Below are positions 41,609 to 50,351 of a stretch of DNA of 64,000 nucleotides, piece after piece. The position numbers were made by a program, and so were the translations under genes. The notes beneath the pieces are model-generated. The model was given only the letters and a program-made list of their open reading frames with translations. It was not told where the DNA came from and searched no databases. Every line of letters starts with the position of its first letter. Within the stretch, counting starts at the first letter, position 1. Source of the DNA: Sinomonas humi (GTDB lineage Bacteria > Actinomycetota > Actinomycetes > Actinomycetales > Micrococcaceae). The stretch spans positions 96,163 through 160,162 of the forward strand of contig NZ_JTDL01000144.1 in NCBI RefSeq assembly GCF_000802235.1, in the 5' to 3' direction.

Positions 41609-41628
41609 CGCCAGTAGCGGGTACGCAG
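41609..41628 (+). promoter_or_regulatory. Polysaccharide-region element, copy D2 (diverged)
   Basis: CGCCAGTAGCGGGTACGCAG keeps the CCAGTAG and GGTAC blocks with the same 4-base distance between AGTAG and GTAC start. It lies 246 bp upstream of the acyltransferase start. ACGACTACTTG (41649) and CGTACGCGT (41675) are further related sites. Confidence 0.45.
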
Positions 41629-41854
41629 GCAGCGCTGAGAGCAGCCGAACGACTACTTGCAAGGATCCGAAGCCCGTACGCGTGGCCCAAACGGCCACGG
41701 CACCAGCACCACCCGATTCCGCCCCTGAGAGGACGCGTTTCCCCCGAACCGCATTGCCGCTCTCCCGGCCCATCAGGACTGTTGGTGCCAGCGCGACAGA
41801 GCCACCACGCAGCTGAGCGAAACGCGCTGCTGAGGCGACAGGGGATGGAGGGGC

Positions 41855-42463
41855 ATGATCCGGATTGACCCGACCGCTGAGGTCGAGGACGGAGCAGTTG
41901 TCGGCGACGGGACCGTCATTTGGCAGTACGCCCACCTGCGCTCAGGGACGAGACTCGGCCGCGAGTGCGTCGTGGGCCGGGGTGTCTACGTGGGCCCGGG
42001 AACGAAGATCGGGGATCGCTGCAAAATCGAGAACTACGCCCTCGTCTACGAGCCGGCGATTGTTGAGGACGGGGCCTTCATCGGCCCCGCCGTCGTCTTC
42101 ACGAACGATCTCCACCCCCGCGCAATCACCCCCCGAGGTGAGCTCAAAACTGCCGCCGACTGGGACGCCGTCGGCGTCCGCGTCGGGCGGGGAGCCTCCA
42201 TCGGGGCGCGGGCAGTCTGTGTGGCTCCCGTCCGCATCGGTGCCTGGGCCACGGTGGCGGCCGGCGCCGTCGTCGTCAAGGACGCTCCGGACTACGCACT
42301 CGTGGCGGGGATCCCTGCGCGCCAAATCGGCTGGGTGGGCGAGGCTGGCTATCAGCTCAAGCCCGACGGCGAAATCGGCGCCGGCGCGAAGGCCTGGCTG
42401 TGCCCGGCGACGGGCCTGCGCTACCTGGAACTGAATGGGCACTTGCGGCGGGAGCAGGCATGA
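41855..42463 (+). CDS. Hexapeptide-repeat sugar N-/O-acyltransferase (WbpD-like)
   Basis: 202 aa left-handed beta-helix. Repeated (I/V/L)GxGxx units: VVGDGTVIWQYAHLRSGTRLGRECVVGRGVYVGPGTKIGDRCKIENYALVYE. VVFTNDLHPRAITP carries the catalytic His/Asn region of WbpD/WlbB-type acetyltransferases that acetylate an amino-sugar on UDP. The C-terminal ~30 residues add CPATGLRYLELNGHL. A GGAGG precedes the ATG by 3 nt. Overlaps the next start by 4 bases (ATGA). First gene of the plus-strand operon that continues to 51853. A partner aminotransferase of the DegT family lies at 62412. Confidence 0.85.
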   Translation: MIRIDPTAEVEDGAVVGDGTVIWQYAHLRSGTRLGRECVVGRGVYVGPGTKIGDRCKIENYALVYEPAIVEDGAFIGPAVVFTNDLHPRAITPRGELKTAADWDAVGVRVGRGASIGARAVCVAPVRIGAWATVAAGAVVVKDAPDYALVAGIPARQIGWVGEAGYQLKPDGEIGAGAKAWLCPATGLRYLELNGHLRREQA

Positions 42464-45189
42464 GCGCCGAGGCCCGTCCGCAGTTCCTTCCCCGGGAGGC
42501 GCGCCCGGTCATGCTCGGCGGCACAGCCGTCACGCTGCTCGAAGGCGGCGACGCCGTAGACGCGATCCTCGCCGACTGCCGCGTGCGCGACCGCCCGCTC
42601 GGAGTCGTCTCGGCCAACCTCGACCACCTGTACCACTTCGGCCACGGGGGCAGGTGGCATCGGGCACTCGACGCAGCCGACGGCGTCGACTGGCTCACGC
42701 TCCTGGACGGAGCCCCTCTTGCGGCGCACGCGGAACGGCTCACCGGACGCGCATGGCCGCGCCTCGCAGGCAGCGACCTCATTGCGCCGCTCCTCGACCG
42801 GTGCGAGGCGGACGGCCTGCGCGTTGGCTTCTTCGGCGGGAGCCCGGACGCACAGGTCCTCCTCCGCGGTCGACTCGCCGAGCACCGGCCAGGGCTCCAG
42901 GTCGCGGGCTTCTGGTCCCCGAGTCGCGGCGAGCTCGAAGACCGGGCGATGTCCGACGTCGTGGCCCGCTCCGTCGCCGCGACGGGAGCCGACGTCCTCG
43001 TGGTGGGCCTCGGCAAGCCACGTCAGGAACTGTGGATCGCGGAGCACGGTGCCAAGACGGGAGCGCGGGTCCTGCTCGCGTTCGGCGCTGTCATGGACTT
43101 CCTCGCAGAGCGCGTGCGGCGTGCGCCGGTCTGGGTCGCGGAGCACGGCTTCGAGTGGGCATGGCGCCTCGCCCTCGAGCCGGCACGGCTCTCCGAGCGG
43201 TACCTGGTTCAGGGCCCCGAGGCATACGTGCGGCTCCGGCGTCACAGCGCGCCCTCGGGCGCCGTGGCCCTCTCGGCGCAGGCACGGGCAGCAGCGGCGA
43301 GGGCGTCCGCCCGTGCCGCCCACCCCGCCGGCCGAGGGATGGCTGACGCGCGCGCGGCCTCAGGGCTCCCAGCCCTGGAATCGGACGCGGAACCCGCTTT
43401 CGTTCCCCCGGGGGAACCGGTCGACGTCGCCGTCCTCGTGCCGACGTACCAAAGCGCGGACCTGGTAGGGCGGCTCCTCGACTCCCTGCGGGCAGAGGCC
43501 GCCGCTCTTCGCCTGCGGGTCGTGGTCGCGGACAACTCCCCCGACCCCGCGACGCTCGAGGCTGTCGCCAAGCACCCGGACGTCGTGGCGTTCTCGACGG
43601 GCGGCAACCTCGGGTACGCGGGGGCGATCAACGCCGCGATGGCCGTCGCCGGGCCCGCAGAGGCGTACCTCGTGCTCAACCCCGACACGGAGGTGCTGCC
43701 CTCGGCCATCGCAGCGCTGCTCGCACGGCTGCGGCGGAGCGAAGCCGGGGCGGTGGTGCCGCTCATGCTCACGCACGACGGCGACCGGTACCCGTCGCTG
43801 CGACGGGAACCCAGCGCTGTGCGCACGTGGGGCGACGCCCTGTTCGGCGCGCGGTTCGCGCGGCGCCCCCAATGGATCGCCGAGACCGACTACGACGCCG
43901 AGAGCTACGTGCACGCCCATACCGTCGACTGGGCTACGGGGGCTGCCATCCTCGTCTCCTCGGAGGCGGCCGCGGCGGCCGGGCCGTGGGACGAGCGCTA
44001 CTTCATGTACTCCGAGGAGACGGACTACTGCCGGACGCTGCGCGGACTCGGCTTCGATGTGTGGTTCGAGCCCGCCGCGCGTGTGATGCATTCGGGCGCT
44101 GGGTCGGGGACGTCGGACGCGCTCGCCGCCCTCATGGCCGTCAACCGCATCCGCTACATGCGCAAGCACCACCCAGGCGGGCCCGCCGCGCTGGCCGCCG
44201 CCGGCGTCGTCGTCCGTGAAGCGCTCCGCGCGACGGGCGCCGCGCACCGGCACACACTCGCGACGCTGCTCAAGCCCAGGGGCTGGGCCGCCCTGCCGCA
44301 CGCCACGCGGCATCCTCTGGGACCGGGGCACACAACGCATCCCGAGGGGAGCGTCGTGATCCCGGCCCACAACGAGGAAGCCGTCATCGCGCGGACGCTC
44401 GAGGGGCTCCGGCCTGCGCTCGAGAGCGGTCGCGTCGAGGTGATCGTCGCCTGCAACGCCTGCACGGACCGGACCGCGGAGATCGCGGCGGCCTACGCGG
44501 GCGTTCGCGTTCTGGACCTTCCGGAGCCGGGCAAGGCCCGTGCCCTCAACGCGGCGGATGCCGCCGCCAGCCGATGGCCGCGCGTGTACCTCGACGCCGA
44601 CATCGAGATCCCGCCCACGGCCCTCGCCTCGATCCTCGCCCAACTCTCAAAAGATGAGCACCTGGCCGGGCGCCCTGACTTCCGCTACGACACTTCGGAC
44701 TGCGACCCGCTCGTCGCCGCGTACTACAGGGCTCGGGTGCGGGTCCCCTCGAACCGTGCGGCCCTGTGGGGCGCGGGGTGCTACGCGATGACCGAGGAGG
44801 GTCACCGCCTGCTCGGGACGTTCCCCGAGGACGCGGCGGACGACTTCTATGTGGACACGGTGTTCGCCCCCGAGCAGAAGGTGCTACTTTCGGGCGACCC
44901 AGTGACCGTGAGGCCGCCTCGGACCGCCTCCTCCCTCGCCTCGACGCTGCACCGGGTCTACCGGGCGGCTGGGTCCTCTGGAGCAACGCCCCGAGGACTG
45001 GCCGCGCCGAGCAGCACCGCGCGGACGCTCCGGGGCCTCGCCGCCTCCGTGCGAGGACCGCTCTCTGCCCTGGACGCCGCGGTCTACGCGTCGTTCGCCC
45101 TCGCAGGCAGGGGCCAGCCCCGCTCCAGCAGCTCGACCAGTTCCATTGGCACCCGTCAGTGGGAGCGCGACGAAAGCAGTCGGCGATGA
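42460..45189 (+). CDS. Three-domain glycosyltransferase: WecG/TagA/CpsF + GT2 + GT2
   Basis: 909 aa. Residues ~15-265: WecG/TagA/CpsF (GT26) with ANLDHLYHFG, GFFGGSPDAQVLL, VLVVGLGKPRQELWIAEHG, LAFGAVMDFLAERVRRAP, EHGFEWAWRLALEPARLSERY. Residues ~320-600: rhamnosyltransferase-like GT2 (VDVAVLVPTYQSADLVGRLLDSL; AYLVLNPDTEVLPSA; YFMYSEETDYCRTLRGLGF). Residues ~630-880: second GT2 (SVVIPAHNEEAVIARTLEGL; KARALNAADAAASRWPRVYLDADIEIP). Three consecutive sugar transfers by one cytoplasmic chain are implied. No frameshift between domains. Start ATG overlaps the upstream stop, and its stop overlaps VanZ (ATGA). Confidence 0.9.
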   Translation: MSAEARPQFLPREARPVMLGGTAVTLLEGGDAVDAILADCRVRDRPLGVVSANLDHLYHFGHGGRWHRALDAADGVDWLTLLDGAPLAAHAERLTGRAWPRLAGSDLIAPLLDRCEADGLRVGFFGGSPDAQVLLRGRLAEHRPGLQVAGFWSPSRGELEDRAMSDVVARSVAATGADVLVVGLGKPRQELWIAEHGAKTGARVLLAFGAVMDFLAERVRRAPVWVAEHGFEWAWRLALEPARLSERYLVQGPEAYVRLRRHSAPSGAVALSAQARAAAARASARAAHPAGRGMADARAASGLPALESDAEPAFVPPGEPVDVAVLVPTYQSADLVGRLLDSLRAEAAALRLRVVVADNSPDPATLEAVAKHPDVVAFSTGGNLGYAGAINAAMAVAGPAEAYLVLNPDTEVLPSAIAALLARLRRSEAGAVVPLMLTHDGDRYPSLRREPSAVRTWGDALFGARFARRPQWIAETDYDAESYVHAHTVDWATGAAILVSSEAAAAAGPWDERYFMYSEETDYCRTLRGLGFDVWFEPAARVMHSGAGSGTSDALAALMAVNRIRYMRKHHPGGPAALAAAGVVVREALRATGAAHRHTLATLLKPRGWAALPHATRHPLGPGHTTHPEGSVVIPAHNEEAVIARTLEGLRPALESGRVEVIVACNACTDRTAEIAAAYAGVRVLDLPEPGKARALNAADAAASRWPRVYLDADIEIPPTALASILAQLSKDEHLAGRPDFRYDTSDCDPLVAAYYRARVRVPSNRAALWGAGCYAMTEEGHRLLGTFPEDAADDFYVDTVFAPEQKVLLSGDPVTVRPPRTASSLASTLHRVYRAAGSSGATPRGLAAPSSTARTLRGLAASVRGPLSALDAAVYASFALAGRGQPRSSSSTSSIGTRQWERDESSRR

Positions 45190-45629
45190 GACGGCGCTGG
45201 GCGTGGTGCTCACTAGCCGTTTATGGGGCCCTGCTCGCAGCGCTCGTGTTTAGCCCGGTCGGCCCTCGCCTGCCCGGGCCGCTGCCGGCAGGTATCCGGG
45301 CCGGCGTTGTGGCGGCCGCAGCAAACGTCGCGGTGTTCGTTCCCGTCGGATTTCTCCTCGCCGTGCTGCTGCGCCCGGGCTTCCGTTGGGCCGCCGTCGT
45401 CCTGTGCTTCCTCCTGACCACCAGCATCGAAATCGTTCAGGCACTCCTCCTCCCCGGGCGCGACGGCAATGCCCGGGACATCATCACGAACACCTTGGGC
45501 GGCGCCATCGGCGCAGCCTCTTGCTACGTCTGGCTCTGGCTGCATCGGCCAAGCCGCAGAGGCCCCGCCCCGGCGGAGCTGGATGTCCATGACCGTTCCA
45601 GCGGTTCTAGCCGTTCTTCCAGGTTCTAG
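45186..45629 (+). CDS. VanZ-like membrane protein
   Basis: 147 aa, about four helices: WCSLAVYGALLAALVFSP, then AAANVAVFVPVGFLLAVLL, VVLCFLLTTSIEIVQALLLPGRDGNARDIITNTLGGAIGA. The Glu in SIEIVQ and the DIITNTLGG motif match VanZ. The C-terminal tail is Ser/Arg-rich. Located between the three-domain transferase and the giant secreted protein, suggesting a role in envelope glycan assembly rather than drug resistance. It is paralogous in fold to the protein at 23670. Confidence 0.8.
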   Translation: MRRRWAWCSLAVYGALLAALVFSPVGPRLPGPLPAGIRAGVVAAAANVAVFVPVGFLLAVLLRPGFRWAAVVLCFLLTTSIEIVQALLLPGRDGNARDIITNTLGGAIGAASCYVWLWLHRPSRRGPAPAELDVHDRSSGSSRSSRF

Positions 45630-45641
45630 CAAGGAGTCACC

Positions 45642-48600
45642 GTGGGCCAGCACATTGGACCTCTCTCCCCTCGGCGTTCCCTGCGCCGCATCCTCGCAGC
45701 GTGGGCCTCGGCGCTCCTCGTCATGGCGGTCCTCACCGCCATCGACCCGATCGCTTCGGCACCCCCGGCAAAAGCTGCTACGAACCCATGCTCACCGATC
45801 GTGAGTGCAGTCGCCTGCGAGAACACCCAGCCGGGTGACCCGCAGAGCGACTGGATGATTTCCGGCGACGGAGATGAGACCATTCAGGGCTATGCGACGC
45901 AAATGAGCGTCAACGTCGGCCAGACCGTCAACTTCAAGATCAGCACGAACGCCAAGTCGTATCACTTCGACATCCTCAGGCTTGGGTACTACCAAGGCAA
46001 CGGCGCACGGAAGATCGCCTCGGGGCTCAAGCCGACAGCCACGTTGCCCCAATCCCAGCCATCCTGCCAGACGTTCTCGGACACGGGCCTCATCGACTGC
46101 GGCAACTGGGCAGCGTCAGCTTCGTGGGCCGTCCCAGCCAACGCGGTCTCAGGGGTTTACATCGCTCACCTCGTCCGTGACGACACGGGCGGAAGCAGCT
46201 GGATCGTCTTCGTGGTCCGCAACGACTCATCGAACTCGGCGGTCCTCTTCCAGACTTCCGACGAAACCTGGGAGGCGTACAACACCTACGGGGGCAACAG
46301 CCTGTACCAGTGCACCGTCGCCTGCCCACCAGGCAATCCTGAGGCGTACAAGGGCGCCTTCAAGGTTTCATACAATCGCCCGTTCCACACGGCCCTCGAC
46401 GACAACGGCCGCAGCTGGCTCACCTACGCCGAACTGCCCATGATCCGATTCATGGAGGAAAACGGGTACGACGTGACGTACCAGGCCGGGATCGACACGG
46501 CAACGAACGCTTCTTCCCTGCTCAACCACAAGGCCTTCATGACCTCGGGCCACGACGAGTACGTCTCCTACGATCAACGTGCCAACATCGAGGCGGCGAG
46601 GGACAAGGGCGTCAACATCGCGATGTTCACCGGTAACGAGATGTTCTGGCGCACCCGCTGGGAATCGAGCGAGGCCGGCACGACGACGTCGGGACGCACC
46701 CTCGTCTGCTACAAGGACACGCACTTCAACACGCCCACTGATCCAGTCACTTGGACCGGGTCCTATGCTGATCCTCGCTTCGGCACCGCCAACGGGGGCG
46801 GAAACCCCCAGAATTCCCTGAGCGGCCAGTTCTTCAACGTGAATTCCGGCACGACGGATATCACCGTGCCCGCGCAGTACGCGAAGCTCAGATTGTGGAG
46901 AAACACGCCGGTGGCCAATCTCACCGGATCGCAGTCCATTACGCTCGGGACAGGGCTCGGCACGCTTGGCTACGAATGGGACCTCGACGCCGACAACGGT
47001 TTCCGGCCCGCGGGCCTCTTCGATCTCTCGTCGACGACCTACACGAACGCTCAGGTCTTCACGGACTACGGCAGCGAGACCGCCAACGGACAGACCGCAA
47101 CCCATCATCTGACCGAATACCGCGCACCAAGCGGCGCCTTGGTCTTCGGTGCGGGGACCGTCCAATGGTCGTGGGGCCTGGACAACTTCACCACCGGCAA
47201 GAGCACCGACACCACCATGCAGCAGGCTACGGTCAATCTCTTCGCCGACATGGGGGTTCAACCAGCCACGCTCATCTCGGGCCTCGCCTTGGCCGCGGCC
47301 TCCGCTGACACGACCGCTCCTACCTCGACAATCAGCTCACCCGCCAACGGAACGAATGTGCCTGACGGCACAGCCATGACGGTCAAGGGAACGGCCTCAG
47401 ACTCTGGGGGCGGAATCGTGGCCGGAGTTGAGGTCTCGATCGACGGTGGAAAGACCTGGCACCCGGCCACCGGCACAACCAACTGGACCTACTCGTGGAT
47501 CGCGCATGGCAACCCGTCGACCACGATCGAGTCCCGCGCCGTCGACGACAGCGGAAATCTCGAAACCCCTTCAACGGGAGTAACCGTCGTCGTCAACTGC
47601 CCCTGCTCACTGTTCGGCGTCAACACGACCCCGCCCGCGCCCGATTCCGGCGACACCAATGCGACGGAGGTTGGTGCGCAGTTCTACTCCGATGTGAATG
47701 GCACCGTGACCGGCCTCCGCTTCTACAAGGCGAGCACCAACACCGGCACGCATATTGGCAATCTGTGGACGGCTTCCGGCACCAACCTCGCGAGCGTGAC
47801 GTTTACTGGCGAGACAGGCTCGGGTTGGCAGACGGCGACGTTCTCGAAGCCGGTAGCCATCACGGCAGGAACGAAGTACGTCATCTCGTACTACGCCCCG
47901 AAGGGCCACTACACGCAGACGAGCGCCTATCTCTACAACAATCCGTCCCCGCCCCCCGCCGGTTCCGACTCGGTCGACTTCCCGCCGCTCCACCTGACAA
48001 GGAGCCTCCCCAGCTCCCCCAACGGCTTCTATGTCTACAGCTCGGGCTCGGCGTTCCCGAACCAGATCTACGACGCCGAATACTACTGGGTCGATCCGAT
48101 CTTCTCCCCGAGCGCCAACGCGATACCCGCCGTTACGGGCACGACTCCTGCGTCCGGTTCGACTGGAGCAGCGATCAATGCGGCGCCGACCGCCACCTTC
48201 AACCAGGCGGTCACGAGCTCCTCGGTCACGTTCACCCTGAAGGATTCGACCGGAGCCTCCGTGGCTGGAGCCACGTCCCTGAATCCCAGCAGCAACGTGG
48301 CGACGTTTACACCCTCTTCGCCTCTCGCCTACAGCACGACCTATACGGCGACGGTGAGCGGGGCCAGCAACACCTCTGGGCAGACGATGAGCAGCCCGTA
48401 CTCGTGGAGCTTTACGACCACGGCCGCGCCGCCCCCACCGGCCATCACAACGACATCGCCTACTGCCAACGCGACAGGCGTCGCGGTGAGCGCGGCACCA
48501 AGCGCGACGTTCAGTCAGGCGGTCACCTCGTCCTCCGTCAACTTCACGCTCAAGGATTCAACCGGAGCTACCGTCTCCGGTGCGACATCCCTTGACGGCA

Positions 48601-50351
48601 CCAAGACAGTAGCGACGTTCACTCCCTCGACCGCCCTCGCTTACAACATGACCTACACGGCTACGGTGAGCGGAGCGGCAAACTCGACGGGACAGTCGAT
48701 GCCGAGCCCCTATTCATGGAGCTTCACGACCGTCGCCTCACCGCCGGCGCCCAACATCTCGTCGACCAGCCCCTCGCCGGGAGCAACGGGGGTTGCAGTG
48801 ACCACGGCAGTGAGCGCAACCTTCAGCCAGGCCGTGACGCAATCGTCGATCCAATTCGTGCTGAAGGATGCATCGGGCAACACGGTCGCCGGGTCTGTGG
48901 GCTACTCGAGCACGACGACGACGGCGACCTTCACCCCCTCGGCGTCGCTCGCCAACAACGTCCAGTACACGGCGACCGTGAGCGGCGCAACCAATTCAAC
49001 GGGCCAGACGATGTCCCCCTACAGCTGGAGCTTCACGACCGTTCCCTCCTACAGCTGCCCGTGTAGTGTCTTCCCCTCGAGCGCTACGCCTGCCAATCCG
49101 ACCGCGAATGATCCTCAGAGCGTCGAGCTGGGCATGAAGTTCCAAACCACGGTCGCGGGCCAGATCACTGGGGTGCGCTACTACAAGGGCTCGCAGAACA
49201 CCGGTACCCACGTCGGGAACCTCTGGTCGTCCAACGGAACCCTCCTCGCGACGGTGACCTTCGTGAACGAAACGGCTTCGGGTTGGCAGCAGGCGTACTT
49301 CTCGACTCCTGTTTCGGTCAGTGCCAACAGCACGTACGTGGTCTCGTACTTCGCTCCGAACGGGAACTACTCGTACACGAGCAACGGTTTCGTTAGCGCT
49401 CAGGGATCCGCACCGATCACCGGCCTCGCCAATGGCGCGAGCGGCCCCAACGGGGTCTACGCCTACGGCGCATCCTCGTCTTTCCCGACGAGCACCTATA
49501 ACGCGACCAACTATTGGGTCGATGCCGTCTTCAATCAGGGCTCGCCCGCGGCACCCGTTGTCCTCAGCACCTCTCCAGGACAAGGAGCAACGGGGGTTCC
49601 GGTGACCTCAGCCGTCTCTGCGACCTTCGATCAATCCGTAGACACCTCCTCGGCAACTTTCACAGTTGCCTCAAGTGGCGGCTCCGCGGTCGCAGGCTCG
49701 GTGGGCAACCTCTCGGCGACAGGAACGTACACGTTCACTCCCAACACCTCACTCGCTGGGAGCACCACCTACACTGCAACGATCTCGGGTGTGAAGAGCG
49801 CCACCGGCCAGGCGATGCCGTCCGCATACAGCTGGAGCTTCACGACTGCCTCCTCGGGGTCGTCGTGTCCATGCAGCGTCTTCGGGTCGTCAGCCGTGCC
49901 GTCCACTGTCAACGTCAACGATCCCAACGGGGTAGAGCTGGGCATGCAGTTCACTTCTGACGTTTCCGGTTCGGTGACCGCCATCAAGTTCTACAAGGGG
50001 TCCCAGAATACCGGGACGCACGTCGGCCACCTCTGGACTGCCGGTGGAACGCTTCTCGCTAGCGTGACGTTCACAGGCGAGACCTCGAGCGGATGGCAGA
50101 CCGCCACACTTTCAAGTCCAGTCGCCATCTCCGCCAACACCACCTACGTGGTCTCGTACTACGCACCGAACGGGTTCTACTCGGCGAATGGCAGCTACTT
50201 CACGTCCTCGGCAGACGCCCCACCGTTGCACGGGCTCCAGAGCACGGCAAGCCATCTGAACGGCCTATACGTCTACGGCACATCTGGCTTCCCGGTCAAT
50301 AGCTACAACGCCACCAACTATTGGGTCGACGTCGTCTTCTCGACTCCGTGA
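45642..50351 (+). CDS. Giant secreted protein: N,N-dimethylformamidase-like domain with Ig-like and DUF4082 repeats
   Basis: 1569 aa. Signal peptide (SALLVMAVLTAIDPIASAPPAKA). Residues ~45-555 resemble the large subunit of N,N-dimethylformamidase (FDILRLGYYQGNGARKI; YNTYGGNSLY; FMTSGHDEYVS; ANIEAARDKGVNIAMFTGNEMFWR). Next a short Ig-like module (~570-650), DUF4082 copies at ~653-825, 1139-1304 and 1408-1569 (each opening CPCS(L/V)F and ending YWVD), and four Big_5-type Ig-like domains at ~827-928, 933-1031, 1036-1134 and 1304-1403. Amidase activity is not assured; an extracellular carbohydrate-related role is inferred from context. The GTG at 45642 has AAGGAG 5 nt upstream. Stop overlaps the next GTG. 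Confidence 0.85.
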   Translation: MGQHIGPLSPRRSLRRILAAWASALLVMAVLTAIDPIASAPPAKAATNPCSPIVSAVACENTQPGDPQSDWMISGDGDETIQGYATQMSVNVGQTVNFKISTNAKSYHFDILRLGYYQGNGARKIASGLKPTATLPQSQPSCQTFSDTGLIDCGNWAASASWAVPANAVSGVYIAHLVRDDTGGSSWIVFVVRNDSSNSAVLFQTSDETWEAYNTYGGNSLYQCTVACPPGNPEAYKGAFKVSYNRPFHTALDDNGRSWLTYAELPMIRFMEENGYDVTYQAGIDTATNASSLLNHKAFMTSGHDEYVSYDQRANIEAARDKGVNIAMFTGNEMFWRTRWESSEAGTTTSGRTLVCYKDTHFNTPTDPVTWTGSYADPRFGTANGGGNPQNSLSGQFFNVNSGTTDITVPAQYAKLRLWRNTPVANLTGSQSITLGTGLGTLGYEWDLDADNGFRPAGLFDLSSTTYTNAQVFTDYGSETANGQTATHHLTEYRAPSGALVFGAGTVQWSWGLDNFTTGKSTDTTMQQATVNLFADMGVQPATLISGLALAAASADTTAPTSTISSPANGTNVPDGTAMTVKGTASDSGGGIVAGVEVSIDGGKTWHPATGTTNWTYSWIAHGNPSTTIESRAVDDSGNLETPSTGVTVVVNCPCSLFGVNTTPPAPDSGDTNATEVGAQFYSDVNGTVTGLRFYKASTNTGTHIGNLWTASGTNLASVTFTGETGSGWQTATFSKPVAITAGTKYVISYYAPKGHYTQTSAYLYNNPSPPPAGSDSVDFPPLHLTRSLPSSPNGFYVYSSGSAFPNQIYDAEYYWVDPIFSPSANAIPAVTGTTPASGSTGAAINAAPTATFNQAVTSSSVTFTLKDSTGASVAGATSLNPSSNVATFTPSSPLAYSTTYTATVSGASNTSGQTMSSPYSWSFTTTAAPPPPAITTTSPTANATGVAVSAAPSATFSQAVTSSSVNFTLKDSTGATVSGATSLDGTKTVATFTPSTALAYNMTYTATVSGAANSTGQSMPSPYSWSFTTVASPPAPNISSTSPSPGATGVAVTTAVSATFSQAVTQSSIQFVLKDASGNTVAGSVGYSSTTTTATFTPSASLANNVQYTATVSGATNSTGQTMSPYSWSFTTVPSYSCPCSVFPSSATPANPTANDPQSVELGMKFQTTVAGQITGVRYYKGSQNTGTHVGNLWSSNGTLLATVTFVNETASGWQQAYFSTPVSVSANSTYVVSYFAPNGNYSYTSNGFVSAQGSAPITGLANGASGPNGVYAYGASSSFPTSTYNATNYWVDAVFNQGSPAAPVVLSTSPGQGATGVPVTSAVSATFDQSVDTSSATFTVASSGGSAVAGSVGNLSATGTYTFTPNTSLAGSTTYTATISGVKSATGQAMPSAYSWSFTTASSGSSCPCSVFGSSAVPSTVNVNDPNGVELGMQFTSDVSGSVTAIKFYKGSQNTGTHVGHLWTAGGTLLASVTFTGETSSGWQTATLSSPVAISANTTYVVSYYAPNGFYSANGSYFTSSADAPPLHGLQSTASHLNGLYVYGTSGFPVNSYNATNYWVDVVFSTP

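Noticed and set aside
28451..41628. The 20-bp elements as transposon ends or a dispersed insertion repeat
   Set aside because: All copies share orientation and only about 20 bp; no transposase, target duplication or longer shared flanks were seen.
41294..41935. N-terminal extension of the epimerase (in-frame to 41935)
   Set aside because: The extension has no domain similarity and contains the regulatory elements; a strong AGGAGG and ATG at 41293 precede the NAD-binding motif correctly.
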